This document shows, piece after piece, positions 1 to 11,369 of a DNA stretch of 64,000 bases. The stretch's first letter is position 1, and every line of letters begins with the position of its first letter. The notes below the pieces were generated by a model. It saw nothing but the letters and a program-made list of their open reading frames with translations, had not been told where the DNA came from and made no database searches. The DNA is from Carposina sasakii (taxonomy: Eukaryota; Arthropoda; Insecta; Lepidoptera; Carposinidae): assembly GCA_014607495.2 (NCBI GenBank), contig CP053156.1, forward strand, positions 8,246,001-8,310,000. The letters are read 5' to 3'. The position numbers were made by a program, and so were the translations under genes.

Positions 1-1144
1 ACAAATTAGATACGGTACATGTTCGATATGCAGCTTAGCATGAAACTAACTTATAGACTTTTATTTAGCGTCAATTAATTAAGTAATTGTATCAAACCCA
101 TGCACATTATACTATACTTATTAGTAGAAATCAAGCCTTCACTGTAGGTACTACTACTTGGAACATGTCCTTGTTCCATTATATTCTTCATAAGTTAATA
201 AAAACTAAAATGTCGTAGAAGATATTGATGATACAAAAATAATGTCGATGTGTTTTGTGGTAAATTAATTAACCTACATACATATTGAGGTCACTATAAT
301 TATTATTAGAAGTTTCACGGGCATTAGTTATCATTTAGGTAATGTTTTTATTTAAAATCATATATGTTTATAATATATATCTGTTTATTTTCATAAGTGC
401 TCCTTAAATGCTGCTAATATTAAAAAAATACATAACGTATTTCACAGAAGATTCATGCGGCTAAAAATTAGGGCAATATATCAAAATGCGGCATGAAAAG
501 CCGCGTAACTCACAAACTGTCGATATTAATAAAATATCGATACTATCCCAGCTTTTCTCCGATTCGCAGCTATGAAGCGAGATGCCCTCTGTCGAGCGAG
601 CCGAGGTCTAATTGAATTATAGGAGTGAACCCAACGCTTCCGCCGAGCGAGTCGCTGCAGGATATACCAATTGCCTCAGATAAATATGTTTTTATGTTTG
701 TACGTTTTAGATTTGTGATGCACTTTAATCGGGGTTCCTAAATATGGACTACTTTGCTTAGCTTTTAAATCGTATGTGATTTTTTAAAGTAGAGCTAGCT
801 TATTATACTTAATTATTTAGAAATCGATTTATTTATATCCGACATAACTTGCTAAGCTTTTTATAAAGATTAATAAACAGCTTTCAGTAATATTAGTAAA
901 TATATCAGGCATACTTTTTTATCCACGAAAATAGCTTTTTTAGAAAAAATCAATGGCGCGATAAACAATCAGCCGCCTCTAATAGAAATAGATCAGACAC
1001 TACCTGTAGTGTCTCTGGCGGTAATCGATCTGTGGCCGCTTGCTCTGATTTCATAACACTACCACAGATATAATAATATTTTTAGGTACATACCATTCCT
1101 ACCTAATTATAACTATCATAAAAGGTGTATGGCCACTGACCCTA
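1..1144. other. Non-coding, AT-rich, downstream of mamo
   Basis: No gene seen. A GC-richer unique patch at 540-660 (GAGCGAGCCGAGG, GCCGAGCGAGTCGC) breaks the AT-rich background. Confidence 0.6.
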
Positions 1145-1352
1145 CCTATTCTTCTTCTTCAGCCTATTGCTGTCCACTACTGGACGTAGGCTTCCCCCAG
1201 GGCATGCCACAAGACTACTGCCATAGGGGTTTTTTCCCATAGTCACCACGATGGGCAGGAACCCCGGTAATACTTAATCGCCTCGTACGATACCCACGGG
1301 CAAGCATGGGGTGGTACAAACTCTACTCTGCCGGCACCGCGCGGCAAATATT
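1145..1352 (-). mobile_element. SINE-like retroelement copy, tail end left
   Basis: Same family as the complete copy at 46170. The (TCT/ATC)-like tail and the CAGCCTATTGC core are at the left, and the TGCCGGCACC 5' end is at the right near 1329-1345. An internal part is deleted. The right end is duplicated in inverted orientation across an AT-rich spacer. Confidence 0.7.
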
Positions 1353-1403
1353 ATTTGTTTAATTTATAAATTAAAAAACAATATTTGCCGCGCGGTGCCG
1401 GCA
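1329..1403. repeat. Perfect 24-bp inverted repeat (hairpin) at a SINE 5' end
   Basis: Arms 1329-1352 and 1380-1403 are exact reverse complements around a 27-base AT-rich loop. The arm is the 5' end of the SINE family (GCCGGCACCGCGCGGC plus AAATATT). Confidence 0.85.
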
Positions 1404-1726
1404 TCCGTTCCGGCCATATATATATACCGTCACCGTAACGTATCTTGCACGGACAAAAACAAATACCCGTAGCTAATACGATATACTCGTATGCTTAAAA
1501 CGCTACGTGCCAGACACGTAGCTACCACTGTCATATGGTCGGATCAGTTGGCAGTTTCCTTATGCAGTCTATTATATACTATTGATAGACTGCACGAATT
1601 ATAGACTATTGATTTAAAGGTTTTATATAATTATACTGTGGCCTACTTGCAACTGCCTGAATATCGGATAATTGCCTATGCCCGTTTCTTATTCGATATT
1701 TTGGTATCTATTGGTATTTGGTGTGT

Positions 1727-1853
1727 GTGGTATCATCATCATCAGCCTATTGCAGTCCACTGCAGGATGTAGGCCTCCCCCAGGGCACGCCGCAAGACTT
1801 CCATGTGGGGTATTTGCCCATAGTCACCGCGCTGGGTAGGCGGGTTGGTAACC
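1727..1853 (-). mobile_element. SINE-like retroelement, 5'-truncated copy
   Basis: (ATC)n tail, CAGCCTATTGCAGTCCAC core and the GGGTAGGCGGGTTGGTAACC segment of the 46170 family; its far half is missing. Confidence 0.65.
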
Positions 1854-2954
1854 GTGTGTGGTATAAAATATTATATTTGCACTATTAAAATAATTATAAT
1901 TTAACTACGCTCGACGCTCGTTAGTAGAATAGTTAATGCCGGCATTATTGATATAATAACCAGGAAGACTGTGTAAAGAAATTACAAATTATAAAATAAT
2001 ATAACACCTACTTTTTACCTTTTTAGTCCACGCCAGAAATGTAGAAGCAGAAAAAGCTTATTTTTTAGTTAAGTATAATAGAATAAAAATTTTGGAGCCA
2101 TGATCTAGTAAAAGAATGGATACGCCATTTACCTGTAGCTAGGTGAAAAACCCCATACTCATAAAAAGCTCTTGAAAGTGTGTGTGAAACCGCATGCTTA
2201 AATTGTACGCTAAAAGGTCCTTACCTCCTAACCTATACCTATACTATTAGAATTCAAAATACTCCATTAAACAAGCACAAAATTATCGCAACGGGATCTT
2301 TATGCTATAAAAGCTACGCTCTACATTTCGATGTATGTAGGTATATTGAATATTGACAGTCATTAGATACAATAGAACCGCACAAACTTAATTAGTAACA
2401 TTCTTACAACTATATATTTATTTCCATGCAATCAATACTATCACGTAACCAAATAAAAATAAAGCCTACAATAACATCTACCCCAAACATCCACCAAAAA
2501 CGGTCTTATTATAAAATAATTTGTATACATACATAATAATACAAACACAACAGGTGTCAAATTGCCGAAAATGATGACCTTGGATTGTTCGTACTTTGCA
2601 CATACACTTAAGTTAGCCCACAAACACTTTGGGGAGCGATACACGACCAACCCGGGTGACGATTTGAGGCAGACTGACTGACGAGGCCGGCGATACGGGG
2701 TTGCAAGCAGGGGAAAAACATTTCCACTGAATATACCAGAGTATCGTAAGCTTATAAAATAAAGCTTCTAAGTGGGTACTGAACACATTTTTGCGGATAC
2801 TAGTGGATTTTAAGCGCTTTACTTGTTTTTTTTTTTTTGAGGAAAACTTGGTGATCGAGTTATTGGTTTAAAGCCCCACTTAATATAAACAGAAAAAATA
2901 TTTACTATTAAATCAATATCATTATGTACCTACTGCTTATCTATTCTATACATA

Positions 2955-3326
2955 CAGGGTGATTTTTGGTCGTCAACGTTCCCGAAAACTACGGAATCTC
3001 CTCATCATCACGATAATTTTTCTCCATGGAAGCATACCTGGGAAGTGTCTGGTTCCCAAGATATTAGCGTCCAAAGTTGAGTAAATAGACTGCGTTTTTC
3101 TGCATAAATGCACATAGACGCGCGTATTAAGATTTTTTCACGAAAAATAATTGATATCTATCTATGATAAAACTAGCATAAACACTGGACACTATAAATT
3201 TCGCCTGATCAAGTTTTTTTTTTTTTCAATACATTGTTTCCCAGCATTTTTTTTGGCATAAACTTACTTTATTTGATGTATAGAGTACGTACCCTTCATT
3301 AAGGGTGGCCACGAAAAAACACTCTG
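2955..3326 (-). mobile_element. Approx. 370-bp MITE-like element, CAGGGTG end, copy 1
   Basis: TA|CAGGGTGATTTTTGGTCGTC at the left and ACGAAAAAACACTCTG|TA at the right. The internal GATTCCGTAGTTTTCGG-type and CCAGTGTTTATGCTAG segments are shared with 48475 and 51907 in the other orientation. Confidence 0.7.
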
Positions 3327-3330
3327 TATA

Positions 3331-3648
3331 ATAAAAATGTAACGGATCGCTGTCTGTACATGGAAGACATATAAGAAAAAATATTATAAAATACCTTTAT
3401 CAACGCAATAGTACCCAAAACAATGATTTTTTTAATTTTGTCTGTTTGTCGGTTTGTCTGTGCGTTTGTGCACGCTATTCTCAGAAACGGCTGAACCGAT
3501 TTCGATGCAGTGTCAGGAATACATTGTGATAAGTCCCACTTAACATATAGGCTATTTTTTATTCCGGGAAAATGTTTTTCCCGGATAATTTCGATATTTT
3601 GTTTTTTTTCTGTAATTCACGCGGACGGAGTCGCGGGCGTCCACTAGT
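3331..3648 (+). mobile_element. Lep1-like nonautonomous Helitron
   Basis: ATAAAAATGTAACGGATC start, CTCAGAAACGGCTGAACCG, then TCGCGGGCGTCCACTAGT end. It begins directly where a MITE ends (TGTATA at 3330). Close to the copy at 55283. Confidence 0.75.
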
Positions 3649-6600
3649 CTAATAATAATAGGGTTGGTATTAGTAAATAATAAAAGATTTTAGCTGATGT
3701 TAGTTACCTGCCAATAGTTTCAACGAGCAACTCTTTCTGGAAAGAGCCTTATTTAAGTATAGTAAATTAAAGCTATCTCTTTACTTCTCTATATCTTTAG
3801 TTTATTCTGTACCCATATCTTCTTATCTTCTTTAGTAAACTTATGAGAAACAATTTCCCGAAATCTACAAAAAATATATAACACAATATCGTACCACTCA
3901 CTGACACTTTTTATATTTTATATTTTTCTTGATTGATTGATTTATATGTTCATTGTTTTTCCAAATTACTTATAAGCAGACTGTATTATGAATATTTTTA
4001 TAAAAAAGAATGATTACATACACACTATAATCATATAAATTTGTATAACTACTGTTTGTACATACCGTGTCAAATAAGAATAAACGTTTATTATTATTAT
4101 TATTATTAATTCAGTTACAAAATGCGTAAAAGAAAATGTAATTTAGGCGAAAGCACGTTAAACAAACATTTTTCCACGACAACAAAGGAATTTCCATGAA
4201 CTGTCATCACTCTCCGTGGATGATCATTCTTCCCGACAACTGGCTATCGTGCCCGGGGCACCTCATACGTTATATCCACTACTAAAACAGGTATTCGTAT
4301 TCAAGAGCAGCCACACTGTACATTGCTGTTTTTATACGAACAGAAACTTGCTTCGCGTGCTTCGAAAATAATCGATGAGCAGCAGGGCTATGTTATGTGA
4401 GAGCTGTGTAGAGTTTTCTTGGTCGAAGTCCACGGGTTCCGTAGAGCAACACCTCGAAAACGATTAAATAATTGCAGATTCGTGGTTGAGGCAGTTCATT
4501 TGTGAATTTCCGTAAAATTGGAGCATTCGGTGGAAAGTTCTAGATAACGTTGGAAGCTAATGAATAAATAATGGGGTCGTTTCCTCGACTTGCTTCGCGA
4601 TTAGCAACTCCACTGACATTGATAGAGGTACCTTTTTCATTAAAATTCATTACTGGTTAGTTTTTTTTATTATATTCATTCATACATAAGTACATAACAT
4701 ACCTATAAATAATCACGCCCATGGCACACTCAAAGAGCAGCAGTGCAGTACTTGGGCAGAAGTGGGCAAAATACAATGTCCACTTATTACCGGTTAGCCT
4801 ATTAAGTTCCACATGGTGAGCCTACCACCGTTTTTCTAGTACAAATACAACAATCTAGCGACCGGTAACGAATCCAATGGGAAATGTTTCCGTATTTTTT
4901 TAAATAGGTATATAATAAGTATAAGCTTTTAGCAGGCTATTAGCGTTAGATTCCCTTATTCAATAAATATGATAATGAAACAAATGAAAATTTTATATAT
5001 TGTCTTCTCCATAAATGGTCATGGAGATTAGAAATGGAGCAATCAGTTTCAATTACGAGTTATTGGGTAACAACATAATACATAATATGTGGTCGTTTGA
5101 TACTATCTATAGCCTGCGTGTTGTACTCGTAGTTTTCTTTGTTTCGGAGGTTAGACTATCTAAACTGGTAATCTATAAGAAATAAACATGAGAGGTAATT
5201 GAGATTTTAATTAAGTACATACTACATTTTTTATTTTAGGGGCATTTGAACATCAGTGAGGATATAAAATTATTGAAACATACGTGTATAAGAAACGAGA
5301 ATCCATAATTAGTTTTAAATGCTAACTATGATTTAATTCTTGTAATATAGATAAAAGGATGTTAATAATTATTACATTTATTGAAAAACAGTTTTTCTAA
5401 TGTATATTTTGTGTTTATTATTTTATCTTCATAAAATATGAATAATAGTAAGCTTTTGGTCCCATAGTCAAATAAAAGACCTAAGGGGCTTCTTAAATGA
5501 TAAATAAACACAAGTTCAATAAATAAATGATTGAATTTTGAAGGTCATCAGTAGTATCAATTAAATCAATATTGATCCAGCAGTTATTACGAGTACTCCA
5601 ATTAAAATTTCAATCAGTCCACAGACGTAGAATAAATTGTAGCATTAAAAATTTGTTTGGTGACACACCAGTAAAACGTATAATTGACTCTAACTTTCGT
5701 AGTTAGTGTCGGCGGGTCTCTCGTCCCAATACAGGAACGAGACAACGGGAGGAATCCATTACAGGAACGAACGGCGCCAGAGCGCGCCCCAATACAGGAA
5801 CAAGACGCGCCGGCAACTCGCGTCGCAGGGAGTTATAGTTAGTTCGGCTAAAGTCATTATTTACCATTATTCCTGTAAGCTATGCTTTAATAAGTTTTCC
5901 TTAGATTTCATGAAAGCCAGAACTGCAAGATCATATAGGAGATCCCATAGAACTTTTAGCATAGTGAGGACAGATGAAATATCAATGACAAGTTGCTAGC
6001 TTATGGCCTGAAAAATGGCTGAGTTACTTAGTCGACTTACGTGAACCCCGCAGGACATGATCAAATTATTATCAAGCAATTTTTTGCGATATCTTATTAT
6101 ACTTATAGATTTAATCCAATCACGGTGTAAGCAGTCCGACGGATTATTCTGAATAAAGATGTATGAAACAGTGTGCAGATTGCAAAGATGCTAGCTAGCG
6201 CTGCAGTAAACGGACCTCTTATTTTGCGATGAGTTTATTATTGAAAATTGGAATAAAACTATTCCATTAGTTCCCATTATAAAAGGGTTAACTATAAAAT
6301 TTGGCGCCCTATTAGCAGGTCAACTTTTATAACTATCATTCCCAAACAACAGTTATAAACCACAGCATTTGTTGTAATGAATGTTAGAAACAAAATGTTA
6401 CGAGACTCGTGTTTCGTCCAGTGGCGATTTTAGAATTGGAGGAATAATATATCATGAACTATGAACTCATAGTTAAATGGTGATGATGATGATCTCCGAC
6501 CGTATTTTGGCCAAGGCGACCAATGTCTACGGAGATTGGTTAGGTACGATTAGTGAATCAAATCAGTTTTCAATTAAAACCCATATCAAAAGGAGAGCAA

Positions 6601-7022
6601 AAATGACTTTCCAATTCCAAATAATATCATTACCAAACCACGCCTATTCTTTTATTGTTAAGGATCAAAATACCTTTATTTATTTCAAGGCGCTTCCAGA
6701 GTTTTCAAAATTAACTTTTAAAAAATAACAAATCTAACCAATACCTAAGTATCTAGATACTTACACTTACAAATTAATTATATAATTACCACCATTCTAG
6801 GTATACGATAAAGGTACCATAATATTCTTTGCACTCGTAGGACACACCCTGCCGAGTTATTAACAAGGCTAAAGCGAAAGTTTCCCGGAAGGGCTACCTC
6901 TGGTTTGCGCTCAGTCGTAAAATTAAGCTACTATCGGATATAGAAGGACATGAAGACGACCCTACGTAATTTAGGAATGTATAATAGGGCCAACTATATA
7001 AGATTTTATTAAAAGGGTTCTA
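3649..7022. other. Non-coding, mostly unique AT-rich sequence
   Basis: Apart from the GC-rich patch at 5706 and (TTA)n near 4090, I see no gene or clear repeat. Frames at 5706-5999 and 6477-6728 lack recognisable domains. Confidence 0.5.
5706..5830 (+). repeat. GC-rich patch with three ACAGGAACGA units in one frame
   Basis: ACAGGAACGA at 5731 and 5761 and ACAGGAACAA at 5794: spacing 30 and 33 bases, both multiples of three. The 97-codon plus-strand frame 5706-5999 reads QYRNETTGGIHYRNERRQ and then QYRNK. I do not recognise a protein family and cannot say whether it is translated. Confidence 0.4.
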
Positions 7023-7024
7023 TA

Positions 7025-7284
7025 CAGGGTGTAACAAAAAGGGTATGTTAAGCGAAAAGCTATGTAAATAGCCCACTACAGCGAATCTATTTCCAAAATT
7101 TTAGACTCGAGATCACATGTTTATTTTTCAAAATTGTGTGAAAATTCCTGAGATGTTTAAGAATTCTGCATAATATCTGGAGAAATAAACATGTGATATC
7201 AAGTTTAAAATTTCGTGTATAGGTTCTCTATAGTGGGCTATTTACGTAGCTTTTCGCTTAACATACCCTTTCTGTTACATCCTG
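7025..7284. mobile_element. 260-bp MITE, TA target duplication, long terminal inverted repeats
   Basis: TA|CAGGGTGTAACAAAAAGGG...CTGTTACATCCTG|TA. The arms pair over most of the element (GGTATGTTAAGCGAAAAGC on both). TA TSD and a CAGGG end suggest the Tc1/mariner group. The second full copy at 39847 has exactly the same length. Confidence 0.75.
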
Positions 7285-8302
7285 TATAAGTATATCTAGT
7301 AGGATTTTTATAAAAAATTTCTTAGAAAAGGTAGGTCTTCTGTAACACCTTGTAAAAGCTTATTACGATTGTATAATTCCTTTCAAATGAAGAAGAGTCG
7401 TGTTATGTAACTAATATATTACACAAAGTAGAAAATATCATATCTCGCTTAGGTAACACCAGAGAAAACGAAATAAGTATAATTTAGAATAAGAGACTGC
7501 ATCTAAAATTAAGGTATAGCTAGGTACTTTTATCTCCGCAAGAAATTTCTCCCATTATCCATCAATAAAAAAGAGCACTTTAACATATTTAACATTGTTA
7601 AAAAGTTTAACATATTTTACACAACACCTACTTTCATAAGCCTAATAAAGAAAGTACCTAACCCTTAAAAATCAAAGCAAGATCTTCGAACTTACGCCTT
7701 CAGTAATAAATTTCTCAATTAAGTTGTCAAAGTCAGTAAAAGCTTCCATATTATAAAGCGAAAACAGCTTAAGTAATATTCATACCTACCTACCTACCTA
7801 CGCAAACAAAGTTTCTTTTGGGATCTCTGAGAAGCCGCAGGTGCGTTCACTAATTTATTTTCTGACACAAGCTTTTGTGTACCGTGACTATCAAATGTAG
7901 GTGATTACGAAATATGTAAGTAAGCACCTAATATTATAAGCTTATTCTATAAGTGCATGAATAAGGCAGAAGGGAGATATACCTATGTCTTCGCGTCGGT
8001 AGGTAAGTTAAGTAGGTACAGGTAATACTAATCCCTAACTTGTAGTAAAATAATTATTTCCCCAAGTCGCGATTACCTACTGACTCAGAGGACGGTACAT
8101 TTAAATAACACATTACCATAGATCACTCGCAGTAACCTTATCGTATCTTACTACGTTCTGTATTCTTTACGTGAGCTGATAGCGAATCATCTGAAACGAG
8201 TTCTTACGCTTGCTACGCTTACGTAAGAAATGAGAACAAAATCGAGGTATCTAAGGACTAAACCACGTGACTTTTTTGGTCATAAAGTGCGTACAAAGTT
8301 AT

Positions 8303-8498
8303 ATTATAAACGTGAAAGTTTGTGAGTACCTATGGATGGATGGAGGGATGGATGGATGTTTGTTACTCTTTTACGTAAAAACGCCTGGAGCGATTTTAAT
8401 GAAATGTGGTGTGGAGTTAGCCGACACCCTGGATTAACACATTTCTACATTTTGGTTTTTCTACAGTCAACGCGAACGAAAACGCGGGCATCCACCTA
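8303..8498 (+). mobile_element. Lep1-like nonautonomous Helitron, unit 1 of a tandem pair
   Basis: It begins ATATTATAAACGTGAAAG, carries the (GGAT)n ATGTTTGTTACTCTTT segment and ends GCGGGCATCCAC. This is the familiar lepidopteran Lep1 Helitron layout. The terminal CTAGT is changed to CTACC at the junction with unit 2. Confidence 0.75.
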
Positions 8499-8726
8499 CC
8501 AATATTATAAACGCGAAAGTTTGTGAGTATGGATGGATGGATGGATGGACATTTGTTACTCTTTGACGTAAAAACGGTTGGAGCGATTTCAATGAAATTT
8601 GGTATGGAGTTATCTGGATTAACACAGGCTACTTTTTATCCCGGAATAATATTTTTATCCCGGATAATTTTGACATTTTGTTTTTTTCTGCAGTCCACGC
8701 GGACGAAGTCGCGGGCGTCCACTAGT
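8499..8726 (+). mobile_element. Lep1-like nonautonomous Helitron, unit 2 of a tandem pair
   Basis: AATATTATAAACGCGAAAG start, (GGAT)n, GGAGCGATTTCAATGAAAT, TTTATCCCGG and terminal GCGGGCGTCCACTAGT. It follows unit 1 with no spacer, the head-to-tail arrangement produced by rolling-circle elements. Confidence 0.8.
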
Positions 8727-9003
8727 CATTAAATAAAAAACCTCGCTCAAATTCCATTAATGATAAACTAAAATCTCCGTGATCAAGTCTAAGTAATCCG
8801 GTCGGACACAAAAGCAACACATAGCAAACTCTTCCTTGCGTTTATAACCTACGACTTTATACGACGAAATCGTTTTAAAAAAGGCTAGATCTCTAATAAT
8901 CTCTACATATCGCAGGGTTAAGTATCCAACTACATACAAAACTACATCTAATAGATACCCTACCTACATCTTCAACGATGCGGTACCTAGTACCGTATCT
9001 AGT

Positions 9004-9143
9004 ATAATAGCCAATTTCAACAACAGATCTCGAGAGCTTTTTTGCATATTTTAAATTAAATGTTCCATTGTTTTCATATAAAATTTCAAATTTGGAATAA
9101 AAAATCCAAGATTCTTTATGATCTCTAGTATTGAAATTGGCTG
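9004..9143. repeat. Dispersed AT-rich repeat, copy 1 (second at 54210-54320)
   Basis: CAATTTCAACAACAGATCTC...GGAATAAAAAATCCAAG...TGATCTCTAGTATTG matches, with changes, CAATTTCAATAACCGATCTT...GGAATAAAAATATAAAGG...TGATCTCTAGTATGG at 54210. Confidence 0.55.
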
Positions 9144-10430
9144 TTAGTGATTTCAGTGCTGCTGTAGGTATTCCTGAGGCAACCGGGAGCGACTGATGAG
9201 TTTACAAGAGATAACCGAAATGAGAATCAAATACTAATGCACTGGTTGCAAAACACAATATCAACGAACCGTATGTATTCAATATATTTATTATAATTCT
9301 TAATTTCCGAAACCAGAGGGTAGGGCAGTCACAATATTTATCGGGTAGGTATGTACTTGGGAATATCGCTATGGGTAACGTTTATCTTCCTATCTTGCCT
9401 ATCTTCCCAATAAAGTGAAAGGTACGTAAAGAATAATAAAATATCATTCATGATTAATGAAACAAGTATATTTCATTATGAAATTAACCACCAACAAATC
9501 CATTTTCAACACGTTTACAAACCATTTTTTCAATTATAATAGGAAAATGTGCCTTTTTTAAAGTGCCAAATATTCATTTAATATGCTACAAAAGTATTGT
9601 TACCTACAGTTACATTGAGATCATAGGCCATTTACAAGTCCTCCTTAACATCGTTCCTTGCAGTAGGTGACAATACTTCCGCAGGTACAATTTTATGCCT
9701 AATGGTAAAACTACAACACACATTTATTGCACATTTAGAAATTTCGTAAAGTATTTTTGTCTTTTTTTAATTTTAGAGATCCAAGACATTTACTATAATT
9801 TTGCACACCGATTTTAAATGAAAATATACACAATAGCATTTAAATTTAGATTTTGGTATAATACACATCCAAAATATGGAACTATACCTAAGTTAATTTG
9901 GACAATGGACAGAATTTTAAATTAAATGGACTGTTTTGCTAATACCCTTTTCCATCCACGACACGTTATCGACAAATGGACGTGATATTTTCATATATCA
10001 AAAGAGACTTCCTCTCTTACTCCCGGAAAATATCCAATATCATCCGATGAATGTGTTAGTGATATCGTATCGTCGAATGTAAAAGCGCTCTTAGACGGGT
10101 ATCATAGACAACTTAAATCATGAAATATAGTAGGTATCAAGTTAATCTCGTTAAAAATATAAAACATGACCATCTCTGTTCAACAATAATAATATCTGTA
10201 ATATACAAGTAAAAAAAATATATTATGTTATTAACAGTATGAATTATTATTAACTAGTGTTTATTGTTATAAATAATTCCAAATATATAAAATGAAAACA
10301 CTAACAAAATGTTTCTTTAGTTATAAAATTCGTTGGTTACCTAGTAATAGGTAACTATAAGGTAGAGTCTGTCAATCGAATAATTGTTAAAATACCTCTT
10401 TGCTATCGAAGATAGTATGGTCGATTCTGA

Positions 10431-10555
10431 CCTGAAACGAAAACTTAATCTTAGTCAGGTCTATCCCTCTCCGTTCTTAATATAAATGGCTGAGAGAGTA
10501 AGGGACAGGTAGGACTAATTTTACGCTTAGGTTTAAGAGTGACGGTCAGGATCGA
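10431..10555. mobile_element. Decayed relative of the 11234 MITE
   Basis: Shares CTTAATCTTAGTCAGGTCTA and AAATGGCTGAGAGAG with the 11234 element 800 bases away; its ends GTCGATTCTGACC and GGTCAGGATCGAC pair with one mismatch. Confidence 0.65.
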
Positions 10556-11233
10556 CAATAGTAGGTACCAACTAAAAATTCTTCATCTTTACCGAGTAAC
10601 TTAACTGGCAGTAGTTTAATACATCACTTGACATTATATGGTAAACCATTGCTCATTAGCTGTGGTAAATTTTTAAAATCTTACGAATAGAACCAGCTAT
10701 GTAATTTAAATTGACTTGATTCGAATACGGATGTCTAATAATGAAATATTTCGGTCAGTCAAAGTTACTTTGGTTCTCTACACATATAAATTGTCAAAGA
10801 ATATAAACTAGTACTAAACTAAACTTTCTGGTAGCTAGGTTGACAGACTCACAGAATATTGTTTAAAATCACGTGGAGGTAAAAAAATCTCACAAATATT
10901 CCTTTATGCCTGGATTTATTATAAGAAAACTGAATGTTAAAAGAATTATCCCATCTTAACTTTCAATTAAAACTGCGGGTTTAGACAAAACAATATTTTT
11001 GCAGTATCGAAGTCTGTCCTAAAATTTTCACCAATAGGAAGCCATGATTTTTCAGGTTCCTTTATAACGTGATTAAGTCTAACCTCTATTGGGAGAACGT
11101 CAATGCGAAACGAAATTACTTTGCCTAAGCAAGCATTCTGTTGGTGATAAATCGGCAGTCAAGTCATTTACTAATGGTACTGTTAACATTTTGTACCTTT
11201 TTCTGATATAAACAGACAGAGACATTAGGCTCG

Positions 11234-11369
11234 ATTCCGGCAGTCACACTTAAACCTAAACCTAATCTTAGTCAGGTCTATCTCTCTCCGTTCTTAACAT
11301 AAATGGCTGAGAGAGAAAAGGACAGGTAGGACTAAATTTACGTTTAGGTTTAAGTGTGACTGCCGGAAT
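11234..11369. mobile_element. 136-bp MITE with perfect 27-bp TIRs
   Basis: Begins ATTCCGGCAGTCACACTTAA and ends with its exact reverse complement; the arms keep pairing imperfectly inwards (TAGTCAGGTC / GACAGGTAGGACTA). A decayed relative is at 10431. Confidence 0.75.

Noticed and set aside
7780..7802. (CCTA)n as a telomere-like repeat
   Set aside because: Only four units; the insect telomere repeat is TTAGG, and CCTACCTA words are frequent in this AT-rich genome.
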